Assembly: GCA_036346275.1 (NCBI GenBank)
Contig: JAYEVK010000336.1
Span: 186,001 to 250,000, forward strand
Direction of reading: 5' to 3'
DNA from: Otatea glauca
Taxonomy: Eukaryota > Streptophyta > Magnoliopsida > Poales > Poaceae
Length of the DNA: 64,000 bases
Positions 1 to 12,361 of the stretch are shown here, one piece after another. A program made the translations under genes and the position numbers. Every line of letters begins with the position of its first letter. Position 1 is the first letter of the stretch. The notes beneath the pieces were generated by a model, which was not told the DNA's origin, ran no database searches, and was given only the letters and a program-made list of their open reading frames with translations.

Positions 1-1735
1 GGGCAACTGGTAGTAGCAAACCCCGTTACCGCGCAAGTCGTCTCCACCATCATAAGATATCAAACTTAGTACATTGCAGTCAACTATTCTTGTCGTATTT
101 CAGATCTAATTCATACTCGCTTCTTGTAGGAGGAGGTATCGCAGAGGAAAGAGCAGGGGACCTTTCTTAGTCAAGGGTCAAATGACATACTGTCCTCAGC
201 GATCGGGAAGCCCGACCATAAGGGCTGGGTACTTGCCGCAGGGGCGGGGCATATAAAGAAGTCCTACTTCTAAGATGATGCTGGGAGTAGCAGATCTAGA
301 TCGTGGGAGGCACGCGAGGAGCGCCTCAAGGACACGCTCAGGGAGCAGCTGAGGGAGGAGATCAAGGAGGAGATGAGGGGGGAGATGACGGCACGTGAGG
401 AGGAGATGAGGGGGGAGATGACGGCACGTGAGGAGCGCCTGAGGGCCGAGATGATGGCGATAATCTCCCAGAGTCAGAGCTAGATGCCCCCGCCTACCGT
501 AGAGAAACCTGTGCCCCCGCCAAGGTGCCGCAGTTGCAAAAATGATAAGTCTGGTCCCCAGCTGAAGGTAATAATTAATTTTGCTTAACTTAAAGGTGCA
601 AAGGTAACTTCATATGTTTTTTCTCAAGTTGCACACTTTTTGCAGGCGCCTACCAAGTGCCAGCTCACCCTGACGGAAGACGGATTTCCTATTAAGGCTG
701 CATGCGGGGTTGCATTTTCATGAAAGGAGACCGACACAGTACATGGTCAGCCTTTGGGGAATGGCTACATGAGGGTCCAGGTGGACTATGTCCACGAAGC
801 CTTCTTATCACATGTGCTCGAGTTCCCCCCAACGAAGACATCACCACTCTCGGGAAAGCGCTGATGTCGTTCATCAAGTGGCCCACGACAGGCATCGTAC
901 TGGTCAAGGTAAAAAAACCTCGCATCTTCTGTACCATTCCAGTAGTATTGAAACAAGTTACCTAATTATGCGCGTGCTTTGTAGGTTCCTACCGTACCTG
1001 CGCCTGCTCCCACGACCGTGACAAGTCATGCACAAAGTACAGAGCTGGTGCATAAAAGGACTAGCACGACAACCACAGAACAACTAGAGGCCTCTGCTAA
1101 AAAGGCAAGGCTTACAAAGGCCACATCGCCCCCTCAGGTACATGAAAAGCTCACTGCCCCGGCCTCGGAGACTCCTTCGGCCTAGAAAGGAGAGCCGGCA
1201 CAGGCCACAGAGAAGCCTTATGAATTTAAGGCCTACGTACATGGAAAGCCCCTTCTGCCTTCCAGCAAATTGAATGCTCTAGGCATATGGACTCGACAGC
1301 TCCATGGATGGTACGTTGACAAAGTGAAAGAGAGCGAGCGTGTCGACTTCAATGTTAGATACAGAAAGGGACATTTCCACCGCGAGGAGGATGGGACATT
1401 CTCAGTTAGTTTTGAGGATCTGTTCCGTCTGTACCAATTGATAGCCATCGATATTTCTACTGTACGATCCTGAACGCTGTGAGTATCGCACCACGTTGTA
1501 CGACCTTATGACTTCCATAGGATTTTGCATTACGCTTTTTAACATTCAATGCGAGTTGCAGGGCGATGAGGCAGCGAGTCGTGACGAATCGACAACTAGT
1601 TGGGTTCATCGACCTTGCGCTTGTGTCCGCGACGATGGCTAGGCTTCAACCGGAATGGGTTGCCTCCTACATCAAGAGGACATTGCAAGCTGAGTCGAAG
1701 AATGACTTCATTCTACTCCCATACCACGAGGAGTA
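1..1735 (+). pseudogene. Outer CACTA second gene, 5' and middle exons (ORF1/ULP1-type protein), frameshifted
   Basis: This is the first part of the accessory protein gene of the outer CACTA element. Bases 170-280 encode a segment of the conserved ORF1 domain, reading like SQGSNDIL..A.GKP.HKG. Bases 295-480 encode an Arg/Glu/Met-rich coiled coil with an internal repeat. An exon at about 645-909 contains H.QPLGNGYMRVQVDYV and ITTLGKALMSFIKWP, which I recognise as the DUF8039-type segment found before ULP1 domains in these proteins. An exon at 1215-1473 carries a conserved FEDLF segment. The exon at 1562-1735 runs into the ULP1 domain and ends at a GTAAGT donor. GT/AG borders are visible at several exons. 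Stops at 481 and near 1470 and shifts near 710 break the frame, so it is probably not functional as read. The gene resumes at 40548. Confidence 0.75.
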
Positions 1736-1756
1736 AGTACTACTTTACCGTTCAAT

Positions 1757-1761
1757 TACTT
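1757..1761. repeat. Target-site duplication TACTT, left copy, of the SIRE-type copia element
   Basis: The five bases TACTT directly before the LTR start (TGAAAG at 1762) recur directly after the other LTR end at 40502-40506. The match is perfect and defines both borders of the 38.7 kb insertion. Confidence 0.92.
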
Positions 1762-2736
1762 TGAAAGATCGAAAAAGTCGACTAGAGGGGGGTGAATAGG
1801 AGCCAAATAAAATTTTTGAATAAACTCTCCCCCTAGAATTCAAACCACCAAAAGACCAGAAAGAAAGAACTGAACTATCGATCAGGCAATTTCATGAACA
1901 GAGTCTCCGACCAGTTAAGGTCTGGTGAACAGTAAAAACTGCACTGGTCGGGTAGCACTGGTCGGATGAATAGTACTCTCGACCTGCAGAGGTCGGATGA
2001 ACAGTGCTCCCGACCTGCAGAGGTCGAATGAACAGTACTCGGGGTGAATAGTGTTTGGGTGAACAGTAAAATCAGCACGATCTCAAAAACAGAAATCGAT
2101 GTAACTTTTGATCGGTCGATCCAAAAACAGTGAAAATTGGTGTGCACCTTTCTAAGGATATCAGGACCTATTTCAATCATCAATTGAAGGAATTGATACC
2201 AAGGTTCCGTCCCTTTTCAGTTTAACAAATACAACACCAAAAACAGAGTCACGAACATAGACCTCACCCTAACTTGTCTGGTGGGAGTTGATGGTCGAAA
2301 TCTTGAATGACTCTCCACAAATCATAGCAAGTAAGTACACGAGAAACAACCCTTCAAACAAATAGAAACACGATCCAAGGCACATTCTTCTACTAGGCAT
2401 AAAATTGGTTTCTTGCAAAACTGAATAGAAGAGGTTGTAGATTGCCTAGATGATTGGGATATGATCTTGTAAGATTCATCCAAGAATCTTTCATCCTTGG
2501 CAACAAGAACCAGAAGCCAATCAAGACTAAAGAACTGCAAGTCACACGTTTACGCACTTTAAGAACACACAGATTTACAACTTGCAACAAGAACACAAGG
2601 ATTGCCTAGATGACTGAAAACATCAAATCGAGGTCTGACCACTGGTCTCCGACCAGCCAAGGCCCAGACCACTCCGGGTCGGATCACTGGTCTCCATCTC
2701 GACCACTCGAGGTCTATCCACTAGTCTTCGACCAGC

Positions 2737-2741
2737 GAAAG
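2737..2741. repeat. Target-site duplication GAAAG, left copy (right copy 17712-17716)
   Basis: GAAAG precedes the LTR start TGTAACATCC and recurs after the LTR end GTCGTTACA. The perfect 5 bp duplication shows a transposition insertion inside the copia LTR. Confidence 0.93.
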
Positions 2742-5700
2742 TGTAACATCCCGAAAAATAGAATAATATGAAAATTAATATTTTGAATTTGAATACATTT
2801 ATTTATGATTTTTCTTGACATGATTGAAATTTATTTGGATTTTCCCTGGATTTTTGTATTGAATGAAAAATCAAACAACTAGAATTAAAGAATGGATAAT
2901 GATGAAAAGATAAAATGGTAAAAGATAAATTTTGGAAAAATTACCATAGAACCCTAACCACCCTGGTAAGTCAGTAAAATTAAGAAGTAAAATTTTATGC
3001 ACAGAAAAATGGGTAAATAACATTAATGTCACCTCTTTTTGACTAGAAACAGTGCTAGTCAGAATTAATGAAAAATATTCGAAGATTATCTGGATCTGGA
3101 AAAATTACCAAATCTCCCTCAGTGCAGTGTTTACACCTGGTAAAAATCTTAGGAATTGATCATGTCGGCAGAGCCCTCTAATAATTCAAAAACAGAAACA
3201 ATTAAAAGCTGGAAATCTTCATGTCAGATTTTTAATAAAATAAATACCCAATGTTTTGATTTAAAAATTTTACAGAGACATACTTGACATATTTATAACC
3301 CCTCATAAAATTTTTAAAAATAAATAATAATTTTTGAACCTTTAAATAAATACAAAACCGAAATTCAAATCATGTACAAACCTACAGTGTCAGAATTTTT
3401 ATAATTTAACCATGCGGTATTTTAATCTAAAATTTTTACTGAAGGTTAAAAACTACCAGTATAAACTAGTCAAAAAGTTTCACAAAATTACGTGGTGATT
3501 TGATATCGAATCTAATGCCCACATGGAGCGGTCTGGGCTGAGCTTATCACTTTGACTCGCCTTCTCTCGCCGACAGTGGGCCACCCTTTATGCCGTAACC
3601 GTTCGGCGGCAACGGAAATTGGTTCTCTCACTGCCCTGTGGCCCCGACCCCACTCGTCAGCCCCTGGCTTCACAGCCTCCTCTTCCTCCCTTCGCTTGAG
3701 AGACGCGAAGTCTCCCGAGCCTCGCGCTTGCCGCCGATTGATGCATCACCGCTGCTGCTGCCGATCAACGCCACGTTCATCCTTGAAAGCCGAGCGCCAT
3801 ACCCCGGTCAATTCTGGTGTCACTTCTTGCCGGCTAGAGTGCGTGCGCCTCATCGCCGAGCGTGGGCAGAGCCAGCCGTAACTCCCGCGAGCGTTCAAAC
3901 CCTGTGAAGAAAACCTCTCGTGGCTATAAATACCAATTCCACATCGCGTTGAGGCCTCCTTCCCCTTAGCTATTCCCAGAACCGAGCAACCAAGCGCCAA
4001 AAACCTGTTCTTCACCGTTTTCGTCAGCAAAGCCGAAAAGGGGGAGAAACTCAATCCAGTAAATCGGTATCAATCTCTGAAATTGCTTTCTCCTTTAGCT
4101 TCACCTGGAACCCTACTTTACTCATTCCGCCGGAATTCTATTTCTTCTCGCCTGCAGACCATCCTCACTGGGCACCCTTCTTCCTCGGCTCCGGTGCACG
4201 GTGGCGGCCCAACCTGTCGCTTCTCCGGCCCGGACAACCGCCAAAATGGAATGCCCTGACCCCGTAGATGCTTAAACCATTACCGATTCAACCGGGGAAC
4301 CACTGCTTTTCTTCTCCGGCGAGCTTCTCCTCCATCCGCCGCATGCCGCCGGTGGCAGCTCGCTCCGGCCATCCCCGCCGGCGAGCGACCCCACCCACGT
4401 GTGCGGCGTGACCCCGGTGCTCGCTGTGCCACCCATTCGCGGAACCTCGCCGAACCGTCGCCGTTGAGCCCGAGCCACTCCTGCGTTGCGTGTCGCTGCC
4501 GCGTGGGACCGCTTGTCACCACCAAAGCAATCCGTGCATTCGGTAAAGGCGCTTTCCAACTCAAAACGTATTTTGTATTTTCTGAATTTACATAACCGAG
4601 CTGCTTTAAATGCTTATAACTTTTGTTTTGTAACTCGAATTGAGTGAAATAAAATTCTAAATTCACCTAAAATATAGCTCTATCAGAATATAAAATAATA
4701 TTTTGAAAATGTTCACTGGGTAAATTTGAAATTCAAATTTAAAGAAGAGACAAAAATAAGTACTACATATTAAAAAGTTGTAAACAAACTTTAGGTGGAA
4801 TGAAACTAATTTTAGTAAAATATTCATACTTCCAGAAGTTCAAATATATAAAAATATTTAAGTTTCATTATTGTTTGAATTACTTTCTATTAAAGATTAT
4901 AATCAATGCATTGGAAATTCAAATATACATAATTTGAGTAAAAAGAAATATAGAATAAGTAAAATTGACTTCTAAATAATATCATGGCAGTAGAATACCT
5001 TACTGTTCCAAAATAATTAATAAATCAACTTGATTTGAATTAACTTGAAAAGAATGAAATAGCTTAAACATAAAATGTGTAAATATATATGGATAGAAAG
5101 CTAAATATGTTAGAATATGGGTCAAATGAATTCGAGTAATCACTAAACTAAATTTATCATACCTCTGGTAGTATAAGGTTTCCAGATGTAAAATAATATT
5201 TAAAAGTTTATTACATAAAACAGTAAGTGATAAATAATTAAAGTGTTAATAATTGCATAATTGGAATAGTTGTAACTATTACAAATAAACTTCAAATTTG
5301 ACAAAACCAAATTTAATAGCCTTGGAAAATAGTACCCCTGCTGTGAATACAAAAATACCTTATGTTTATACTAGGTTGAAATAAAATAAGGTTAAACCCT
5401 AATGAATCCTTATAGGAAAAACATCGCGGATAAAAGCCATTTGTCGCGAAACCAACTTTAAATCACTTCTAGTGTCATGCCCTATTAATGCCTGAAAAAT
5501 GGATAAATTATCCTAGGCGGTGTAGTCGCAACCTTATATCAAAAGCTGAGCTGTAGTCGAGTAGTAAATTGAACTATCAAGCCTTTTCATCGATCCGTAG
5601 AACCTCTCGTCTAAATGCAAATGTATTAGAAATCAGTTTAGAAATGATATTTAGGATATGGTATACCATATTCTAGAAAAATATTTCATTTACAACTTTC

Positions 5701-8082
5701 ATTTCAATTAAATCCTGCTAGTTGAATACCCCTAAAAAGTATGGTTGTCGTAACCTTTTATATCACCTAAGCATTTTCAACTAAGAAAATAATGTCTCGT
5801 CTAAAAGCTAAAATGTATAAAATCAGTCTAGATATGTTCTTCAAAGTATATGCTATTTAGTTCCGAAGAAATAACCTCATTTCATCATGTTTTACATATA
5901 AACTTTAGTAGTCAAATAACCTTTAGTTTTATGTTTAATGAACCTTACCATAATAAGATTAAGTGAACTTTGTAATAAGGAATTTGAAGTTAATAAATTT
6001 GTATCACCAGAACCTTCTTAAAAACTATAAATAAATCTAATTAGCTACCTTATCAGTCATAACCTGCTCAGATCGTTTCTTATGCAAATCACTTAAAGAA
6101 TTAAATATGTTTTGCATAACTACTTTAATTGGTATTTCAATTCTTTTAATCCAAATAATTTTAGCATCTATAATTCGAAGTTCTAAATACTAGAATTCAT
6201 AATTTTAGCCTCTTGAATTCGTAAATCAAGAGAAGATAATCTATAAAAGAAACCCTGTTTCGTTATCTCAAAACCATTAAGAATATGAATTTGTAAGTAT
6301 CTAAATCATGAGGTCGTAAATAATTCAAACCCTAAATCATCCCTGTTTTTGCAATGAATCTTTATTTGATTTTCATGCATCTTCTTTTCGCCTTTATTGA
6401 AGTTTATTATTTGCTATATTTTCCGATCGATCGACGTAGAATTCGACGTCCCTTCCTCCGCTAGTTGCCTCCGTAAATCGCGATCGCGTCTTCGCAGTAA
6501 GCGTTATATGAGCAAGGCAAGCACCCTCCTTTGACCATCTTGATCCCATAATTTAATTTGCATTGTTTATTAAAATGTTTTATGCATACGTTTACTTTTG
6601 TAAATTGCTATTTTGTGGTACTGGTAGTTATACCTTTTGTCTCATGAAACTTCCTTGATAAGTATGAATATGTGAACCTTGATAACCATAGATTAAGCTT
6701 AGACAATTACTTAATGTCGCCATGGGTATATCGATTACTTTTATCCATGCTTAGCCATGCTTTTAGATCAAATAATGATGATGATGATCAGATCAAAATG
6801 TGTTCTTTGTGAAATGGAAAATGTTGTCATTGTAGTTGTTGGCTATGGGTATTTTGATTAAAAACCCAAAATAAAACTATGGTTTCGATGCGGCGATTAT
6901 TGGCAATAGCCGGAGGTGCGAGAGGATTTGCACGTAGTGTAGGGTCGAGTATCGCCGTGTCAATTTAAGGACCGAACTCAGTGTTGTATGATCCAAGATA
7001 TTTCGTGCAAACCACAAGTGTTGTTATGGGGCTTCCTTAAACCAATTAAGTTATCTAGTTTAACTTTGCACATTGGTAGGCTGAAGTAGTAAGGGCTTTC
7101 CTTTCGGGGTTTGCTCGACGGGGTGCCCACACCGAGGTGTTGGGAACAACACTTACCAATATAACGGTGTGCGCCACGTCTATGGGGAGTTCCAACATTC
7201 CTATGCTCGAGTTCTCCCAGCTATAGCGTGGGTTTTATCGTCCGGTCTTTGGTGCAAAGTTAGATTAGATAATGTAAAGGTTTTCGTCATGAACATTTCG
7301 CCACACGCTTTAAGTGCGTGAAACTTGCGGCAAAAGAAAAGGTCATGACTTGTGGGTACAGCTTGTACACCTCTGCAGTGTAAATCTAATCGATTAGCCG
7401 TCCCCTCGGTCATGGGAAACTTGGTGAACTTGCACTAGTTAAATGTTTAATTTTCTAAAATGGGTTGTGGAATGGAACTTGTTTAGCGACTTTTGTTTTC
7501 ATGTCAAAGGATCGACATTGATGGATTCCATTTACGGATTATTCGATATTCACGATGGGTTGTGAATATATTACTTATGCTTACTTATTTCATATCGATC
7601 AATTATGCTTTTATAAATTCCGTTTGCAAATAACTTGTTTTACAATGTCAATTCGCTTTATGCAAATTAAGCGTAGTAGCCTCCTTTGAAATGGCTCGCA
7701 TATATATTAGGCTTTGCTCAAGTCTTATGAGTACGATTGTACTCACCCTTGCTTATATGTGGTTTTAGGTGGTTAAGTTGCCGAGCTTCAAGGTTCCTTT
7801 TTCGCGAGTTGCGGGTTTTTCTTCGTCGAATCTTTCTAGGGATTATGCCTTGTCGGTTGCTGCGGGTGTTGGATGGGCACACTACAAGACTTTGCTTCTT
7901 ATCTTGCTTTATCTACGATTTGTAAGAATTTTCTTTATGTAATAGCTTCCGCTTAATAATATTTGTTGTATGGTTGTGATTCCAATTGGTGTATGTGCGT
8001 ATTTAGCTACCGATCATGGGACTAGTGCGGAAATGCACATTAGATTTCCATTTTGCAAGTTTGTAAAAATGGGGTTAGTTCT
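2742..8082 (+). repeat. 5' LTR of the gypsy-type element (about 5.34 kb)
   Basis: It starts TGTAACATCC and ends near 8082 just before the primer binding site. It matches 12362-17711 along its whole length. Segments in order are an AT-rich start, a GC-rich part (about 3530-4540) that holds the TATA box, and a long AT-rich part, then a conserved stretch near 6517-7940. The last base is blurred because this copy ends GGGGTTAGTTCTGA rather than GGGTCGTTACA. The short open frames in the GC-rich part show no domain I recognise. Confidence 0.9.
3925..3932 (+). promoter_or_regulatory. LTR TATA box (TATAAATA)
   Basis: TATAAATA lies in the GC-rich part of the 5' LTR about 1.18 kb from its start. The same box and flanks are kept in the other LTR at 13555-13562. 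It is the best candidate core promoter of the element. Confidence 0.65.
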
Positions 8083-8084
8083 GA

Positions 8085-8099
8085 TTGGTATCGAGCTAT
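8085..8099 (+). other. Primer binding site of the gypsy-type element
   Basis: TTGGTATCGAGC directly after the 5' LTR resembles the common plant initiator-Met tRNA site TGGTATCAGAGC. It differs mainly by CAGAG reading CGAG. The loss falls at a CAG, like many other differences in this window. Confidence 0.7.
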
Positions 8100-10320
8100 C
8101 TTGATTGAGGATAAACCCTAGATAGAATGGTCGTTAGCATTGGAATAAGCAAATTCAAAATCTTATTCTCAAAAGCTATTGTATTTACAAAATGTAGATT
8201 TTGCTATCCTTCCCTCTATCTTAAGATTCTCCTTACCACTACTTTCATTTTGATTTGTAAACAAATTCTCCTCTTTCCTTAAAGATAGTGTATCTTCGCT
8301 AGTTGCTTCTGAAGACGTCCGAGATATGTCGCTATCTTGCTTGCAAATGAAGGCTACAAGTTCTACGCCGGCAATATCATGGGAGCCAACAACACTTCAC
8401 TAATCTCGGCAAAGCAGAAACAAAGCTCAAAGAACCTAGTGCATGATGAGACGACTTCACCTAGCGAAGAAATGCGAAGGTTAGAATATATTAAGACTTG
8501 CCTTAAGATAAGAACCCTTACATATAGCATATTATTTCGTTCTAGTTATATAAAGCATTTTAATGTGGTATTTATAACTTGCTATTTGAAAATTGGTTTT
8601 TATTTTGGTTGTTAGGACTGATTTATATGTGAACTTAACCGCTAGGTTAAAGTTTCACAATAAGTTGTCCTCATGTATAAATATGTAAAACTTAACCCAT
8701 AGGATAAATTGGAAATCATAAGATAGCTTATCTCTTCTTTTCTATAAAATTTCTTCCAAACTTATCCTTTCTTTTGTGGAACTTTCCCTTTGTGTAAATC
8801 ATTATGATCATTAACTTATCAAGTCTAATCAAGATCAATAGTATAATTACCATTACTACTGACTTCTTGAAACCATACCATTCATATACGAACTAATGTC
8901 AATATCTCGCCATATTAGTAACCACAAATTTACTTAAGTCACTTTTGGCCAATTAAAATCTGATTCTAACCATAACAACTTTTGACTATGCCTCAAAACT
9001 TAATTGTTTAGATCTTATACCATGAAATTAAGTAAGAATCAGAATAGTCTTATGTTTTCAGATTAAAATTTTGAATGGTCGTCGAAAGGAAAACTGGGAA
9101 CATCGAAAGCCATATTTTCAAAAAAAAAAAAACGACAAATTCTTTTTGAGAAATAATTTCGCTAACAAGTCAATAACATCGTAATACCTGCAACAGCAAA
9201 CTCTAAGAAGATGGAAATAATGAAGCATCAAACCTCTCTGACTTCATAGAAACATTGGATCATCGACACAACAAGTAGTGCAAAAGTTAAAAGAGACTTA
9301 TCGTCAAATGGCCTATTTTAAAGATAGTACTACCCAAATTACACATTATTTTGAACTGCATAATAAACCTCTTGTGCAGAGATACATATGGTTAGGATAA
9401 AAAAAAAAAAAAAAAAAAAAACTTAGATACCCCTCCCGCATACTAAGTTGAGCATATATATATATTTTTTGTGATGTTGCAATTTTAAGTTTTGAAACTT
9501 CTGTATTGCTTTCGGGTTACTCTCGTAAATGTTAAACCATTAGGTGGAAATTTACGATGTGCCAACCCTTATTTAATAAGAAAATCTAATTAAGAAAATT
9601 TTAAGGAACGAAAAGTTGCCTTATGAACTAATAACTAACAAATAACCAACCTTGAAACAATGTTTTAAGGAATGAGACAATGCCTTATAAATTAACCAAA
9701 GAATTACCAAATCCATATATAGGTTATTCTCAAAATAATATTTTAATAAATGAATGATGCTTTGTAGAATGGATAACTTTCATCTAACCATATCCTCCCA
9801 ATTTCAATATCTTGAAGACACCTTGAAACAATCCATTAATTCATCCGCTACAAGTAATGAGTAATAGGTTTTTCACCTTTATAATCAATCTTGGTTCTTT
9901 CCAAATAACTCGGTTGAGATGTATCCTTTGTTCATCTCAAACATTTTAACATGCCGTGTACCTCTTATTAAGTTAGTTTTTGTTGCTAAAGAATCTTGGT
10001 ATAACTTACTAGCACTTCTCATTCACTTCGTGAAATCCAACAAAGATTCCATCTAAATAACCTTGTCTTAACAACCATTGTAGCAAGATACCGTGACAAG
10101 ATTCCCGGTAAAATCTTGGAAAGTGAAGCCATGTTCACTTTAAGCCATCTAATGATAATCCTACCTTAGTTCACCGAGTTCCCAACATTTAGTCTGAACA
10201 ATTCCAACCTTGGCTCAGTTCTTGCCCAAAAGGAAATGGTTTAGATCGAAGCCTACTCCTACATTTCACTCAATACCTAAACGATGTTCTTTGAAGTGTT
10301 GCCAACCCAACCAATCAAGA
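8100..10320 (+). other. Untranslated internal region of the gypsy-type element
   Basis: About 2.2 kb of AT-rich sequence lies between the primer site and the gag-like frame. Short open frames, the longest 8337-8615 (92 codons), show no motif I recognise. Two A-runs are present near 9120 and 9399. I see no promoter, tRNA or other gene. A long leader before gag is common in large retrotransposon derivatives. Confidence 0.6.
9399..9421 (+). repeat. Poly(A) run of about 23 bases
   Basis: An uninterrupted A-run lies inside the element. No target duplication or SINE body was seen beside it, so I treat it as a simple repeat. Its length is unreliable in long-read assemblies. Confidence 0.8.
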
Positions 10321-10488
10321 TCGTGCTTGCATTATTGTGGAGAAATAGGACACATGGCGATGAGCATGCAATAAATTGCTCCATTTGTGAAGGAAATCAT
10401 TCTCTGGAAAATGTCCCATGAGCAATATCACTTGTTACCTTTGTGAAGGTCATGACCATTGCCCACTCAATGTCCCTAGGTCCGATAG
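10321..10488 (+). pseudogene. Degenerate zinc-knuckle repeats upstream of the gag-like frame
   Basis: Three knuckle-like remnants precede the intact ones. Near 10324 the reading is C-L-H-Y-C-G-E-I-G-H. Near 10378 it is C-S-I-C-E-G-N-H. Near 10434 it is C-Y-L-C-E-G-H-D-H-C-P. None keeps a full CX2CX4HX4C pattern, and stops separate them from the frame starting at 10489. Together with the three intact knuckles downstream they suggest the original protein had about six. The likely causes are decay or sequence errors. Confidence 0.45.
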
Positions 10489-11319
10489 TTGCCAATACAA
10501 TTCAAAGATCGAGAGAAATTCGGCCTTAGTTGCTCAAGATTTGGCAATCGAAGGGAAAAACTAGCTACACGTAAAATATTACCTAAGGAGTTAAAGAAGC
10601 AACACATAGACTTTGATCGCCTTCATCCAGGAAGTAATAAATGGCCATCGCCATCAGCATGTTTCTTGTGTGGTGAAGAAGGTCATTGGGCAAGGGAATG
10701 TCCGCAAGCTGAGATTAAAAAGGAAGATAGTATTGAGAATCCAATCATAACCACCAAGACGCCACAAGAGAAGCGTGAGTGCTTCAACTGTCACAAGAAG
10801 GGCCATCTAGCTAAGCGATGCCCGCAAGAAGAACAAATATTTTCTGCAACCATGGTCATACCAGAAGTTACATCAGTTAAGATTATAACTCCAAGAGTAG
10901 GAGGAATAAAATCTGAATCAGTTTACTCGAAGAATCAGTTCAAGAAGAGGCGCTTGAATGAAGACGCTTGCCCCAGGAGGAATTCTGCTCAATTCCATCC
11001 TGAATTTCAACCATTATTTGTTCATTTCTCCAACAACACCAGTGAGCAACCATCTGGTATCCAAAACCAGGCAACTAATGTTACATGCTTTTACTGTCGT
11101 GAGCGTGGACATTATGCCAACAAATGCCCAAGGAAGAAGAGAGATCAACTTCGTTCTCAAGACCATCAAGCTCCTATCTCCTCATTTACTCCAACTCAAG
11201 ATATCGATCATGGTATACCTGACACAGTGCCAGGTACGTCTCACATAAACATAGTTTCTGTCAGAACTAAGATTAATTTGAAATCGTTGTGTCTAATCTT
11301 AAAAGTAATATTTCGATAA
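10489..11319 (+). CDS. Gag-like nucleocapsid protein with three CCHC zinc knuckles (276 aa)
   Basis: This is the longest supportable frame of the gypsy-type element. Three CX2CX4HX4C zinc knuckles are clear: CFLCGEEGHWARECP near residue 58, CFNCHKKGHLAKRCP near 98 and CFYCRERGHYANKCP near 202. Basic linkers surround them (for example FKKRRL). Such knuckles bind nucleic acid, and in Gag proteins they package the element RNA into particles in the cytoplasm. No capsid domain is visible upstream and no aspartic protease downstream, so this is a nucleocapsid-like piece. The start at 10489 is simply the first ATG. The true frame may begin further left, through the degenerate knuckles. It could also be a captured host CCHC gene fragment, but its place between primer site and polypurine tract favours gag. 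Confidence 0.72.
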   Translation: MPIQFKDREKFGLSCSRFGNRREKLATRKILPKELKKQHIDFDRLHPGSNKWPSPSACFLCGEEGHWARECPQAEIKKEDSIENPIITTKTPQEKRECFNCHKKGHLAKRCPQEEQIFSATMVIPEVTSVKIITPRVGGIKSESVYSKNQFKKRRLNEDACPRRNSAQFHPEFQPLFVHFSNNTSEQPSGIQNQATNVTCFYCRERGHYANKCPRKKRDQLRSQDHQAPISSFTPTQDIDHGIPDTVPGTSHINIVSVRTKINLKSLCLILKVIFR

Positions 11320-12347
11320 GCGGAATATAGCCTTATAAATTTAACTGAACTCTCATCAAAATATATCTTATCTTAATCCTTCTAAATGGTCAGTAAGATA
11401 TCAAATGCTAAATTTCCAGTTTTCGTCCTTAACCATTGCTCGATCAATCCTCTATCATTTTATAACATCGTGAATAATCTTCTATTGTTTGAATAAGATG
11501 GACAACGCCGTTTATGTCGATCGAGAAGGATCTCATCACTTCACCAAAATCTACCGAAAAGGTTCTTCATCTCGTCAAGGATGACATAAGTGATTTCAAG
11601 TTATATCAAGACCTAGGAAGCATCAAATACCTAGAACGACCCCTGCCTCGATGTCGCTTATGTAAAGATCTTCCTTGTGTAATTACACCGATACTTAATG
11701 TAATATCGAAAACGTCCTTTATATATATACAATTCCTACAATCAACCTTTTGACTTTGTACATTATATTCTTTCATAATTGCCAAGTACAAAGAAAATCA
11801 AAACCCTTTGTCTATCAAGATGATCAAGTAAGTTAAATCGTCAGGATCATTTTATGATCCTCTTACCTCAACCTAAATTCTTGACTTATCATACTTTGTT
11901 TGCAATCTAAAGACAACCTAGAATAACATTCATTCTCATCTAATTTCGTCAACTGTTGTTAAATCGTGCAGATCAACCATTATATTCAAATATCATTTCT
12001 TGATGATAATATTTAAATTCTTCCCAAATGAATCAAGTAACAAACATTAATTCTTTCCCCTCAAATGTTCTAAACATATCACGTGTCACTCTTTAAATTA
12101 GATTATCATTATTAACAATCCTAGTTATGCAATCAAAAGAGATATTTAGTAATATTCCTCATCTGTTTACGCGAAACCCAAATAGAAATCTTCTCCATTC
12201 TAGACACATCACTTTGGAATCGCAAGAACGATGTTTTGCAAAGCGACTATACTGGAAATAAGAAGATGAGGAAACAACGAGATCACTTCCGAGAAAGAAT
12301 TTTCGAACCCACTTAGTCCTTGCAAATCTCGGGGACGAGATTTCTGT
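11320..12347 (+). other. Internal 3' region of the gypsy-type element, no recognisable pol
   Basis: About 1 kb between gag and the polypurine tract. Short frames exist, such as 11514-11753 (79 codons, with a Cys pattern CRLCKDLPC). I see no DSG/DTG protease site, no YxDD polymerase site and no integrase motif. The last 50 bases have the plant gypsy 3' signature before the polypurine tract. Confidence 0.55.
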
Positions 12348-12361
12348 AAGGGGGGTAGATT
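12348..12361 (+). other. Polypurine tract of the gypsy-type element
   Basis: AAGGGGGGTAGATT directly abuts the 3' LTR start at 12362. It is the expected primer site for plus-strand DNA synthesis and fixes the element as plus strand. Confidence 0.85.

Noticed and set aside
9399..9421. Poly(A) tail of a possible SINE or retrocopy
   Set aside because: No target duplication or gene body found upstream.
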